DNA of 64,000 bases from NCBI RefSeq assembly GCF_025376885.1, contig NZ_JAHUBR010000001.1:124001-188000 (forward strand), written 5' to 3'. The notes under the pieces are model-generated. The model was not told the origin of the DNA. It searched no databases and was given only the letters and a program-made list of their open reading frames with translations. The first letter of the stretch is position 1. Each line of letters opens with the position of its first letter. This document shows positions 45,562 through 53,903 of the stretch, piece after piece. The position numbers were made by a program, and so were the translations under genes. This DNA is from Pseudoruegeria sp. SHC-113 (GTDB lineage Bacteria; Pseudomonadota; Alphaproteobacteria; Rhodobacterales; Rhodobacteraceae).

Positions 45562-46317
45562 TTACGTGCTGGAAAGCTGACGGAATAATCTGCCCGGGGT
45601 ATCACCTTGCGGCGAGATCCCCGCGGTTTGAGCCATATGCCATGCAAGCGCCAGGTTGCTGCTGATGACCGGCTTCCCCAGCCTCGCCTCTAGCCTCTCG
45701 ATGATGCCAAGTGTGCGTAAATTCGTGCAGGATAGAAAGACCGCGTCAACGTCAGCCTTCTGGCCAACTTCAAGCGCAGCCTCAAAGATCGACGCCGGAT
45801 CAATTCTGGCGACGCGTTCTTCGACCTGTTCGCCGAAGGACAGGGTGGCGGGCACGCTGAGACCTGCGGCGCAGAGGGCATCTTTGACCGGTGTGGCAAC
45901 AGGTTCGATGTAGGGCGATACGAGCGCCACGGATTTCGCGCTCAGAGCGTTCAGTGCGGCAATCGCAGATGACAAGGGGTTGGACACAGCGCGGGTTGAC
46001 ACATTGGATGTGACAAGCCGTGCCACCCGTTCTGCTCCGATCAACGTGGTCCCGGATGTGCAGGCATAGGCGACCACATCGAAGCACGCCGCCTTTGGCA
46101 GAAGCTCGGCAGCACGCGGGAGGTCGCGCTCCATCTGCGCAATCGTCTCCTGTGTCAGTTCTGCGCCCGACGGAATACGGCTCACATAAAGGGCGATATC
46201 CGGGTCTGGGAACATCCGTCGAAAGTCCTGCTCGATGGTCTCATCGACCTGCAGCACGATCAGCCCAAGCGTGGCCTTTGCGCCAATCGGACCCGTAACC
46301 TTGTAGGGCCTCTTCAT
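45562..46317 (-). CDS. Asp/Glu racemase superfamily enzyme (maleate isomerase/EutA-like)
   Basis: 251 residues. Two catalytic cysteines of the superfamily: ACTSGTTLIG and FLSCTNLRTLGI. IGAKATLGLIVLQVDETIEQDFRRMF at the start fits the maleate cis-trans isomerase/arylmalonate decarboxylase/EutA branch. EutA is the first gene of ectoine-utilisation clusters, and the two genes upstream here belong to families also found there (EutD/DoeA and EutB), so a catabolic role is likely, although eutC and eutE relatives are absent. Start overlaps the M24 gene stop by 4 bp. Cytosolic. Confidence 0.82.
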   Translation of the reverse strand: MKRPYKVTGPIGAKATLGLIVLQVDETIEQDFRRMFPDPDIALYVSRIPSGAELTQETIAQMERDLPRAAELLPKAACFDVVAYACTSGTTLIGAERVARLVTSNVSTRAVSNPLSSAIAALNALSAKSVALVSPYIEPVATPVKDALCAAGLSVPATLSFGEQVEERVARIDPASIFEAALEVGQKADVDAVFLSCTNLRTLGIIERLEARLGKPVISSNLALAWHMAQTAGISPQGDTPGRLFRQLSST

Positions 46318-47492
46318 GCCCCGATCCTTGGAAGTTCCGACGTGGTGCGCCTGTGCAGCAGCTCGGGGCCATCTGCGCGCAGGACAATATTCTCCTCGTG
46401 AACCATGATCGTGCCGGGCCGCCCTTCAGGATCGACAAAGACGCTGGGTTCCAGGGTCAATACCATACCTTCGCGCAGCTCCGTCTGGTCCTTTGGGGTC
46501 AGCGACGGCCACTCGGTCAGTGTCAGGCCAAGCCCATGGCCAAGACGGCCACCGCAAGGGGTCGCCCCCTGCGCGCGCAATGCCCCTGAGAGCAGTCCGT
46601 GCAAATCCGCGGCTGTCATGCCCGGGCGGAGGCGCGCCATGGCGGCTTCTGTCGCGGCAAACAGCGCGGCATGGGCGCGCTCCGCCGCAGCATCGACTGC
46701 GCCGATCGCAAAGTTTCGGTCGAAGTCGCAGAAATAGCCGTCCTTGACTGCGCCGGTGTCCAGCATCAGGACATCGCCCGGCTTGAGCGGGGTTTCGTCG
46801 GCTGGTGAGATCACGTCGCCATAGCCGGCCTGCCCAGCACCGCCCGCCGTGTAGCTGACCCAATCCGCACCAGCCGCCAAGAGAGCGATCTGAAAATCCC
46901 GGAAGACCTGATCCAAAGGCCTGCCAGCGGTCGCGAATTCGGGGACTGTTGCAAATGCAGCATCAGCAATCCCGCAAATGGTGCGGATCTTGTCGATCTC
47001 TGCCGCGGATTTGATCTCTCGCACGCGCTGCACCGTTTGGGTGGCATCGACAAAGCGGCGGGCGGCGGTGCGTTCGGTCAGCCGTCCAAAATCGCGCAGC
47101 GGCATCCGCAGCTGTGTTTCAAGCCCCATTGGCACGCCGACGCAGCCCTGTTCCGGCACAAGATTGGCCAGCGTATCGGCCAGAAGGGTCACGCCATCGT
47201 CCACCGGATCAGGGGCGTTCCAGGTTCGTATGTCGCTGATCCACGTGCGCCCCATGAGATCGGCACCAATATGGGGAATGATTGCCACGGGCGGAGCGCT
47301 GGCTGGCACGACGATGAACCACGGTCGGGCCGGGCTTTCCCAGAACCGCGTCAGAAAGCCGGTGACATAAAACACATCTGCAGGCGTGGTCAGAAGCAGC
47401 GCATCCTGATCCCGCGCCTGCATCTCAGCCTGCAACGCGGCCGTCCGACGACGGTATTCATCGGCCGGAAAGACCAGTGACCCTTCAGGCAT
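46314..47492 (-). CDS. M24-family peptidase (Xaa-Pro/creatinase/EutD type)
   Basis: 392 residues. Creatinase N-terminal domain (about 1-150) and pita-bread M24 domain with metal ligands in VLMLDTGAVKDGYFCDFDRNFAIG (two Asp), the His in GRLGHGLGLTLTEWP, Glu in VLTLEPSVF and Glu in MVHEENIVL. All five ligands are present, so it should be catalytic, unlike creatinase. Substrate may be a proline peptide or an amidino or ectoine-like cyclic compound. Middle gene of a tightly overlapping operon (4 bp downstream, 8 bp upstream). Confidence 0.88.
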   Translation of the reverse strand: MPEGSLVFPADEYRRRTAALQAEMQARDQDALLLTTPADVFYVTGFLTRFWESPARPWFIVVPASAPPVAIIPHIGADLMGRTWISDIRTWNAPDPVDDGVTLLADTLANLVPEQGCVGVPMGLETQLRMPLRDFGRLTERTAARRFVDATQTVQRVREIKSAAEIDKIRTICGIADAAFATVPEFATAGRPLDQVFRDFQIALLAAGADWVSYTAGGAGQAGYGDVISPADETPLKPGDVLMLDTGAVKDGYFCDFDRNFAIGAVDAAAERAHAALFAATEAAMARLRPGMTAADLHGLLSGALRAQGATPCGGRLGHGLGLTLTEWPSLTPKDQTELREGMVLTLEPSVFVDPEGRPGTIMVHEENIVLRADGPELLHRRTTSELPRIGA

Positions 47493-48540
47493 CCTCTGCG
47501 CCTTCGCTTAGAAACACGAGGGCGCGGCTCTCGGCATCCAGTGGAACACGGCCGCTCAGCAGCGCCGCAAGCCCCGCCACCCCGGACGGTGTGCTCTGCA
47601 GCCCAACCTCGGCCAGCCGGGACACCGCGCTAGCGGCCTCTGCCTCGCTCAGGGTCACAAATAAATCAGCGTCGCGCGACAACCCGGCCAAAGCGATCAT
47701 CGAAGGCGTCTTGCAATCCAGTCGGCCCATACCAGAGACCGGGCCCTCGGTCGTGACCGAAGTCCCGGCCCTGGTGCTCTCGATCAGAGCGGGGGCGGCT
47801 TCAGGCTCCACAACGATGATCATCGGCGCGTCGCCCCAGGCCGCGCGAGCATGGGCCGCGACCGCCGCCGCAAAGCCGCCGACCCCGGCTTGCAAGACTA
47901 TATGGGTGGGCACAGCGTCGATCTGGGAAACCGTTTCCGCCGCCAGCTGAAGATATCCCTCCATCACACGGAGCGGCAGCTCTTCGTACCCCGGCCAGGA
48001 AGAGTCTGAGAGCAAGATGCCAGACGTCTCCGCCGCTGCCGCAGCGGCGTCCATGCTTTCTTCATAGGTGGCCCCGGCGCGCACAACCTCCGCTCCCATC
48101 GCCCGCAACCGTTCTGCGAAGGATTCAGGGACGCTCTGTGCCAGATAGATCATGGCCTTTGCCCCAAAGACCCGCGCGCCCGCAGCGACGGAGAGTCCAT
48201 GATTGCCCGCGCTGGCTGTGACGAAGACGCGGCCCTCTAGCGCATTGGCCCAATCCTCTGGTGTATCGCCCGTCACAGCCTCCGCAGCCGCGCGCGCAAT
48301 GACATAAGCCGCCCCGAGCGCCTTGAAGCTGCCGAGCCCCATACGGCCCCGCTCGTCTTTGACGTGCAGTCGCGCAATCCGAAGCTCTGCCGCCAGACTT
48401 CCCAGATCAAGCAATGGGGTTTCGGCATGCGCGGGACAATGCGCCAGCAGTTCTCCCACAGCGCTTGGATCGCTCATCGGTCGTATCCCGCCAGCGGAAA
48501 GACCTACCCCCCGAAACGGGTTTTTCAGAGACTCGGACAT
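47485..48540 (-). CDS. PLP-dependent lyase (threonine dehydratase/diaminopropionate ammonia-lyase-like)
   Basis: 351 residues. Fold-type II PLP enzyme: the PLP lysine lies in LGSFKALGAAYVI, the phosphate-binding loop is the glycine-rich AGVGGFA, and TASAGNHGLSVAAGARVFGA and SWPGYEELPLRVMEGYLQLAAE resemble diaminopropionate ammonia-lyase (YgeX) more than IlvA. EutB of ectoine clusters is another relative. No ACT regulatory domain. The ATG has GGAGTG at proper spacing. First gene of the three-gene overlapping operon. Probable beta-elimination of an amino acid; substrate unknown. Confidence 0.82.
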   Translation of the reverse strand: MSESLKNPFRGVGLSAGGIRPMSDPSAVGELLAHCPAHAETPLLDLGSLAAELRIARLHVKDERGRMGLGSFKALGAAYVIARAAAEAVTGDTPEDWANALEGRVFVTASAGNHGLSVAAGARVFGAKAMIYLAQSVPESFAERLRAMGAEVVRAGATYEESMDAAAAAAETSGILLSDSSWPGYEELPLRVMEGYLQLAAETVSQIDAVPTHIVLQAGVGGFAAAVAAHARAAWGDAPMIIVVEPEAAPALIESTRAGTSVTTEGPVSGMGRLDCKTPSMIALAGLSRDADLFVTLSEAEAASAVSRLAEVGLQSTPSGVAGLAALLSGRVPLDAESRALVFLSEGAEDA

Positions 48541-49329
48541 GTTGTTCACTCCCTGCTGTCCACATCTTGGCAAAGCTGACGAAAGTCGCAACTCGTGTTC
48601 CCCGAGCAAGAGACACGCAGGCGCTTCGGATAGTCAGCGGATACGAGACACCGGTTTCAACACCAAAATGCTACGACGTCAGAGAAATCAGCATTACCCG
48701 GCCGCCCCCAGAGCGGATCCCTGCAGTCGCTCTGAAGCTTGATGCCAATCGCCTTCGGCCCTTTGCGTACACTGGCCAAGCTCTCAAGATGCGGCGTCGC
48801 AGCCCGCCAGAGGAGCCATTCGCTGCAGTTGTGCGAACAGGCACGTCGCACAGTCCGATGTAGGTGCCCAAGGAGTTTTCGGACTGGCAGGCCCAGCGGG
48901 TGGCCGTGGGGCAGGCGCTGATCAATCCGCCGGATGTCTTCCTGTTCGACGAACCGCTCTCCAACCTCGACGCCAAGCTGCGCGCCTCGATGCGGGTGCG
49001 GATCTCTGGTTCGGCCCTTGCGGGATCGCCATGGGCGCCCTGGTCCCGATCGCGCGCTTGCGTCCGCCCCGTTCTGCGGACGGTTGACCCTTCCCAGAAG
49101 TGCTGACGAGTTACGAGACCTTCCTTGCGTGATCCTTGAGGAAAAGTACCCCAAAACACTTGTCCAGCTACGAGGGCAACGAAGCCGAACTAGGATGCCG
49201 AGTGCCCCGGAGAACCAGTCGGCCTATTTTGACAGCGGGGCTTTTTCACGGATCGGGTCGGTCTGCGGGAATGAGTGAAAGCGATCCGAGTGCTTTCTCT
49301 TTCGTCATCTGAAGAACATCGGCTCTAGG
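48541..49329. other. Gene-poor right border of the accessory block
   Basis: About 790 bp with no intact gene. It holds the ABC-ATPase fragment listed separately. Long antisense open frames here are shadows rich in Arg/Pro. No insertion sequence recognised. Confidence 0.6.
48864..49007 (+). pseudogene. Fragment of an ABC-transporter ATPase (MalK/UgpC type)
   Basis: About 48 codons equal to the signature-to-Walker B region of a sugar or polyamine importer ATPase: [30 protein letters not shown] follows a degenerate signature (FSDWQA where LSGGQ is expected). No Walker A upstream (an in-frame TAG lies directly before it) and similarity ends at RVRI. A remnant of a transporter operon, perhaps once serving the neighbouring catabolic genes. 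Confidence 0.75.
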
Positions 49330-50496
49330 TCAGTTTCCTCGCTGCGCGCGGGACGACAGTGTCTCCTCGATGTGGCCCCGCATGCGCGCCGCGACGGCGG
49401 GCCAGTCGTACCTGTCCTCGGCCAGTCTCCGACCCGCCTGACCGAAGTTTTTGCGCAAGGCCATGTCTGAAAGAAGGGTGTCGAGCCTCTGTGCCAGGGT
49501 ATCCACATCGCCCGGAGCGACGAGGAAACCTGTCTGCGCTTCTTTTACCATGTCTGGCACCGCTCCCACGCGTGTACCAATGATGGGCAAAGCATTCCAC
49601 ATGGCTTCGACGAACACGATGCCAAAGGGTTCAACGCGGGTTGGCAGGCAAAAGATCGTCGCGCGTTCATAAAACCCGGGCATCTCGGCGAGCGGCACCC
49701 GGCCGACCACGTTGCAGCCAGGTGTCTGGCCGACCTCCGGTGTGCAACCGACGATCGTGAGCTTTGCATCCGGGTGGCGCGGCAGGATCTTCTGAAAAGC
49801 GGCAAGTAGATTTGGCCCGCCCTTTCGGTCCCAATCGATGCCTGCGAAGAGGATCTCTTTCGCAGAATAGCGTGTCGGCAGGTCCTCAAGCTGGCCTGGT
49901 TTCGCGGCATTGCTCCCGGCGAACACACAGGCGATTTTTTGGGCTTCAAGGTTGTACTGCTCGTGCAGCGAAGCGCTGACATTGGAGCTGCGGGTAAACA
50001 CCATGTCCGCGTTTCGATAGATGCTCCGCTCCAGTTCGATCCAGCTTTTGCTGTAGAGAGAGGAGGGCTGAAAATCCTCGAAGTTCAGGTTTTCCAGGTG
50101 GGTGTGGTCCGTATAGACGAAATGGGGCAGGCCCGTGGTGCTGGCATCGAAGATCGACTGCATCTGGAAGCTGAAGTCATATTGGCCGGACTGCACAACC
50201 CGCCCGGCTTGTCGCTTGATCCAGTGAAAAATCCACGGCGTTCGGAAGGCGGCGTATTTGAATTTCTTCCGGCCTCTGAGCAGGTCGGGTGCGTAGCTGC
50301 CCCCCGCCGCAATGGCCGCCGCCGCCAAGGCAAGGGGCGATTTCTTCAGCATCGGCAAAACGTAGAACGCGTCGATCCGGTATTCAGGATAGACAGCCCG
50401 GAGCGCGTCCAACGTCATTCCATTGGCAGGCGGGGCCGGAGGGGAAGGCGTTAGGGAGAAGAATGCCGCCCTGCGCGATTGTCTGCCTTTATGCAC
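49330..50496 (-). CDS. Glycosyltransferase family 4 protein
   Basis: 388 residues from a GTG with GAGGGG five bases upstream; the frame stays open 20 codons further to an ATG. GT-B fold: LFAGIDWDRKGGPNLLAAF starts the C-terminal nucleotide-sugar domain, with FCLPTRVEPFGIVFVEAMWNALPIIGT holding the EX7E-type motif. The N-terminal half (LTPSPPAPPANGMTLDALR) is unusual for GT4 but has TDHTHLENL and FTRSSNVSASL as in many EPS transferases. Adds a sugar to the lipid-linked repeat unit at the cytosolic membrane face. Divergent from the flippase. Confidence 0.85.
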   Translation of the reverse strand: MHKGRQSRRAAFFSLTPSPPAPPANGMTLDALRAVYPEYRIDAFYVLPMLKKSPLALAAAAIAAGGSYAPDLLRGRKKFKYAAFRTPWIFHWIKRQAGRVVQSGQYDFSFQMQSIFDASTTGLPHFVYTDHTHLENLNFEDFQPSSLYSKSWIELERSIYRNADMVFTRSSNVSASLHEQYNLEAQKIACVFAGSNAAKPGQLEDLPTRYSAKEILFAGIDWDRKGGPNLLAAFQKILPRHPDAKLTIVGCTPEVGQTPGCNVVGRVPLAEMPGFYERATIFCLPTRVEPFGIVFVEAMWNALPIIGTRVGAVPDMVKEAQTGFLVAPGDVDTLAQRLDTLLSDMALRKNFGQAGRRLAEDRYDWPAVAARMRGHIEETLSSRAQRGN

Positions 50497-50569
50497 CGTC
50501 GCCCCTCGATGTTGTTTGGAAGGCACTTTGGCCTCGAGCCGAAAACAGCTTCCCACGATCTTGATTTAC

Positions 50570-51997
50570 ATGGCAAGTTTTCCCGAGAATACTTCCCGAC
50601 ATTGGCTGGCAGAAGAGACCCTAGGCTGGTCCCGAACGTTCGGAGGTTCGTCGATTTTGAAGCTGCTGCCTTCGCTACCGATCTCAGAGGCACGCGAGAA
50701 AGTCTTGAAATCCGGCGGCTGGTTGCTTGCCCGCCAAGCCGTGAACATGGTGAACACGCTGGTACTGGGCGTCTTGCTCGCGCGGCATCTTGGCCCCGAG
50801 GGGTTTGGCGTCCTGAGCTATACCGTGTCGCTGGTCGCGGTGCTGGCGCCGCTGACCACGCTGGGCCTGAAGAACCTCTCCCTTCGCGAATATGCTCAAT
50901 CACCGGCGGAAGCAGACCAGATCCTTGGAACGATCACCGTCATGCGCGTGCTCGGAACGCTGGTTTCGATCGCCGCAGCCTATTTCGTCGCCACCCGGTT
51001 TCCCATTGATCACGAGAACATCGCCATCCTCTGCGTTATTGCGGCCGGGGCCGTCTTGTTCAAGGCATTCGACTCGCTTCAGGAATATTTCATCGCGGAG
51101 CAGGATCCGAAGCCTTTCGTCATCAACTCTGTCCTGATCCTGCTGTTTTTCACCGCGGTGAAAGTGGCTCTCATACTGGGCGACTACACGGTAGACGCGT
51201 TTATCCTGGCGAATGCCGCTCAGACAGCCGCGCAGAGCGTCGGGATCGTCATTGCCTACCGTCGCAATCGCGGTGCTTTTCCGGGTTTCAGGGTCGATCC
51301 AAGCCGGATGAAGCTGTATGCCCGACAGGGCTTCCCCCTGATGATGGGCGCGATGTCGGCGGTGATCTACCTCAAGATCGACGTCCTGTTTCTTTCGAAC
51401 ATGGCGGGCAAGGAGGTGACGGGGATCTACAGCGTCGCCGCCCGGCTTGCCGAGGCCTGGTACATGTTACCCGCCACATTGGCGTTGGCCGCCTTTCCTC
51501 GGATGGTCCAACTCCGGCAGGAATCCCAGAAGCGATACAATCGGCGGATGCAGGACGCGCTGGACGTTTTCGCGGCTTTTGGCACGGCCATCGCGGTGAC
51601 GTCGATCTTCTGGGCCGAGCCCCTGATCCGTATCCTGTTCGGACCGGCTTACGCGGCGGCTGTTCCGGTTCTGCAGATCTACGTCTGGATCGGAATCGTT
51701 TTCGCCACGCGCGCTCTCATTCACAAGTGGCTTCTTGCGGAAGGTTTTTTCTGGGGCTCCGCGATGATCAACCTGACCGGAGCGGTCAGCAACGTGATAC
51801 TCAATTTGGCGCTGATCCCACGCTTCGGCGCGGAGGGGGCTGCGGTCGCCACTGTGATTTCCTATACATTGGCGCCGATCCTGCTCGCTCCGATAGTGCC
51901 CAGCCTGCGCCCCGTGGCGATCATGCAGTTAAAGGCAATTGTTTGGCCGCGTCGATTGGTGCAGCTTTATGGGAGAGGCGGCTCCGGCCAAGGCTGA
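50570..51997 (+). CDS. Polysaccharide flippase (Wzx-like, MATE/MVF fold)
   Basis: 475 residues from an ATG; conserved sequence begins only near residue 45 (KSGGWLLARQAVNMVNTLVLGVLLARHLGPEGFG), so a later TTG start is possible. About 12-14 membrane helices with LARHLGPEGFGVLSY (the helix 1-2 signature of Polysacc_synt), KIDVLFLSNMAGKEVTGIYSVAARLAE and IRILFGPAYAAAVPVLQI. Flips undecaprenyl-linked repeat units to the periplasm for Wzy. Followed 14 bp later by the nucleotidyltransferase-like gene. Confidence 0.9.
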   Translation: MASFPENTSRHWLAEETLGWSRTFGGSSILKLLPSLPISEAREKVLKSGGWLLARQAVNMVNTLVLGVLLARHLGPEGFGVLSYTVSLVAVLAPLTTLGLKNLSLREYAQSPAEADQILGTITVMRVLGTLVSIAAAYFVATRFPIDHENIAILCVIAAGAVLFKAFDSLQEYFIAEQDPKPFVINSVLILLFFTAVKVALILGDYTVDAFILANAAQTAAQSVGIVIAYRRNRGAFPGFRVDPSRMKLYARQGFPLMMGAMSAVIYLKIDVLFLSNMAGKEVTGIYSVAARLAEAWYMLPATLALAAFPRMVQLRQESQKRYNRRMQDALDVFAAFGTAIAVTSIFWAEPLIRILFGPAYAAAVPVLQIYVWIGIVFATRALIHKWLLAEGFFWGSAMINLTGAVSNVILNLALIPRFGAEGAAVATVISYTLAPILLAPIVPSLRPVAIMQLKAIVWPRRLVQLYGRGGSGQG

Positions 51998-52011
51998 CAG
52001 AAAGGAACATC

Positions 52012-52740
52012 GTGGCGATCAGCAAGCGGGAAGCACTGGCAAGAGCACTGACTCCGTTCTGCGCCATGTTCGGACAACGGTTTCGCAATTGGACGACAGG
52101 TGCCGTCAACCCGCGGGGGAAACTCTACATCCCCAGTTCTCTTGGCGTGGCGGGGTTCTTCCGGGCGTTGAGCGATGCCGGGGCCGGGCATGTGGTTTTG
52201 CGGTGGTTTGAAGATCTGCCCCACGTCGAGGCTGGCCACGACATTGATATTCTGGTGGCCGATGATGCGGTTGAAACGGTACGTGGCCTGCTTTCCGAAT
52301 GGCCTGAGGGGCAGAAAATCGATTTCTATTCCGAGACAGGTTTTCAAGGCACCGGTTACAAGCCCAACAAGATCACGGATGTTCCTGCCTTTCCGCCCCA
52401 TGTCGCCGCGGAGATCCTTGCCTCGGCTTCAGCTCGCGAAGGTGGTTGGTCGGTGCCTGATGCCCGGACCCACTTTCTTGGCCTCGCCTACCACGCCGTC
52501 TACCTGAAAGGGTATGAATCAGGCCTGCCTCGGGATGAAGGCTCCGAACCGCGCAAGAAGGCCTCTCACGACTATGCGACCGTCCTTACAGAGCTCGGGC
52601 AAAAGGCTGGATATGATCTTGCTCAGCCAGTGACTCTCGCAAGCCTCGACGCTTTCCTGCGATCCGTCGGCTGGGCGCCGGATGCGGATCACCTGCGCGC
52701 ACTTGCGCCCTCCAACTCTTGGATCACCCCCCCGCCGTGA
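52012..52740 (+). CDS. Nucleotidyltransferase-fold protein (module 1 of a split three-module system)
   Basis: 242 residues from a GTG with AAAGGAA upstream. Not a named family to me. The core HVVLRWFEDLPHVEAGHDIDILV (metal pair D77 and D79 in GHDIDILV) has the look of the uncharacterised nucleotidyltransferases found in polysaccharide and peptide loci. A C-terminal helical part ends LDAFLRSVGWAPDADHLRAL. The whole chain aligns with residues 15-195 of the long convergent gene to its right, in which the Asp pair is lost. Its TGA overlaps the next gene's GTG (GTGA). Cytosolic; target unknown. Confidence 0.7.
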   Translation: MAISKREALARALTPFCAMFGQRFRNWTTGAVNPRGKLYIPSSLGVAGFFRALSDAGAGHVVLRWFEDLPHVEAGHDIDILVADDAVETVRGLLSEWPEGQKIDFYSETGFQGTGYKPNKITDVPAFPPHVAAEILASASAREGGWSVPDARTHFLGLAYHAVYLKGYESGLPRDEGSEPRKKASHDYATVLTELGQKAGYDLAQPVTLASLDAFLRSVGWAPDADHLRALAPSNSWITPPP

Positions 52741-53903
52741 CGGAGACCGCGATCGTCTTGCTCTCTGGGGCCAGTTTGCCGGAAGGGCGCCATCAAGCCA
52801 CCTTGGCTTTGCTCAACAGGGGGTTCGAGATCTTCACGGAGGTTGAGCTGCCTGCAGAAGCCCTGGGTGGCCTGCCCGGCGGGTTTACCGAGGGAAGCCA
52901 TGCCCTCATCGCCTTCAACCCTCTCATGAAAGGTCAGAACCGGCGGGACACGGCAATCTTCAAGGATCTTGAACTCGAAAAGGCGGCGCATCTCCTCGCG
53001 GTCACCGTGGAAAACGCGCCATCCAACCTGCGGGTGATAACCACGGCGGAGAAGGCACGCGAGGTAGCGGGCTTGTTGCTGCAGCCGCCGCAATTCCAAG
53101 AACTGCAGTCCCTCATCCGGGAGAAGGCAAGCGCGCTGGAAACGCGCGAACCGGTGATTGCCGACCTCAGTAGGTTCAAGTACCGCGCCAAGGTCGAGTT
53201 GATTGACTGGAATGGGTCAAAAGCGATCAAGAAAACGTTTCGCCCTTACGCAATGGACGCGATGGAACGAGAGCGGGCATTTATAGAGGACATGTCCCAG
53301 GTCTCCGACGTACCGGCCAGGATCCTTGCCGTGACGCACAATGCACTGGTGATCGAATTCGTCGACAACGGCCTGAAGGAAAAGCGTTTCCTCGGCCGGC
53401 GATTGCCTGTTCCCCTGCCACTCAAGACGATGCGCCAGCTTTCCAATTTTGTTCACCTGACAGTGAGCCGAGGCTGGGACCCGCTGGATCTGACGCCCGG
53501 CAACAACATCATGATCGATCGGAAAACAGGCAATCTGCGCGCGATCGACTTCGAGTTCGCGCACCGCTGGAGCGCGCCAGTCGAGCCTGAAGCGGCGTAT
53601 TTCCTGTCGGGCGTTCCGGACAGTTCCACCGTCGCACGCCCCTTGAACAATGCAATGGAACAGGATCCTTACCCGTCGAAATGGCGGCCTTTCACGGGTC
53701 TGAGCAAGCGCAGCTTTCTAGGTGATCCGGCATGGCTCCAAAGGGTGAAACGCACGGTTTTGCATCCATTCTGGTTGGCGGGTTTCGTTGCTCATGCCCT
53801 GCGGCGGAAGAAACGCGCAACCTCGGACCGCGATCGAGAACTGGCTGCAATTGCCCTTGACGACCTTCGGATCACCTCGGCCATCAACCGCGAAGAGATC
53901 TGA
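52737..53903 (+). CDS. NDK-like plus protein-kinase-like protein (modules 2 and 3, split form)
   Basis: 388 residues. Residues 1-130 look like a nucleoside-diphosphate-kinase fold (TAIVLLSG, LALLNRGFEIF, SHALIAF) but the catalytic His region reads SNLRVITTAEKA, with no His. Residues 150-290 look like a kinase: beta3 Lys in SKAIKKTF (K165), catalytic loop DPLDLTPGNNIMID (D251, N257) and metal Asp in RAIDFEFAHRW (D271). Aligns throughout with the second and third parts of the long convergent gene. Starts inside the previous stop, so the two are coupled; its 3' end overlaps that convergent gene by 20 bp. Could phosphorylate a sugar, lipid or protein in the EPS pathway (inference). Confidence 0.68.
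   Translation: MTETAIVLLSGASLPEGRHQATLALLNRGFEIFTEVELPAEALGGLPGGFTEGSHALIAFNPLMKGQNRRDTAIFKDLELEKAAHLLAVTVENAPSNLRVITTAEKAREVAGLLLQPPQFQELQSLIREKASALETREPVIADLSRFKYRAKVELIDWNGSKAIKKTFRPYAMDAMERERAFIEDMSQVSDVPARILAVTHNALVIEFVDNGLKEKRFLGRRLPVPLPLKTMRQLSNFVHLTVSRGWDPLDLTPGNNIMIDRKTGNLRAIDFEFAHRWSAPVEPEAAYFLSGVPDSSTVARPLNNAMEQDPYPSKWRPFTGLSKRSFLGDPAWLQRVKRTVLHPFWLAGFVAHALRRKKRATSDRDRELAAIALDDLRITSAINREEI

Noticed and set aside
45562-48540. Naming the operon eutA, eutD and eutB outright
   Set aside because: Family-level similarity only; eutC and eutE are missing and the M24 and PLP proteins differ from the ectoine enzymes I can recall, so no symbols were assigned.
48657-49154. 165-codon minus-strand frame across the ABC fragment
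   Set aside because: Antisense to a recognisable ATPase fragment and rich in Arg/Gly/Ser without any motif.
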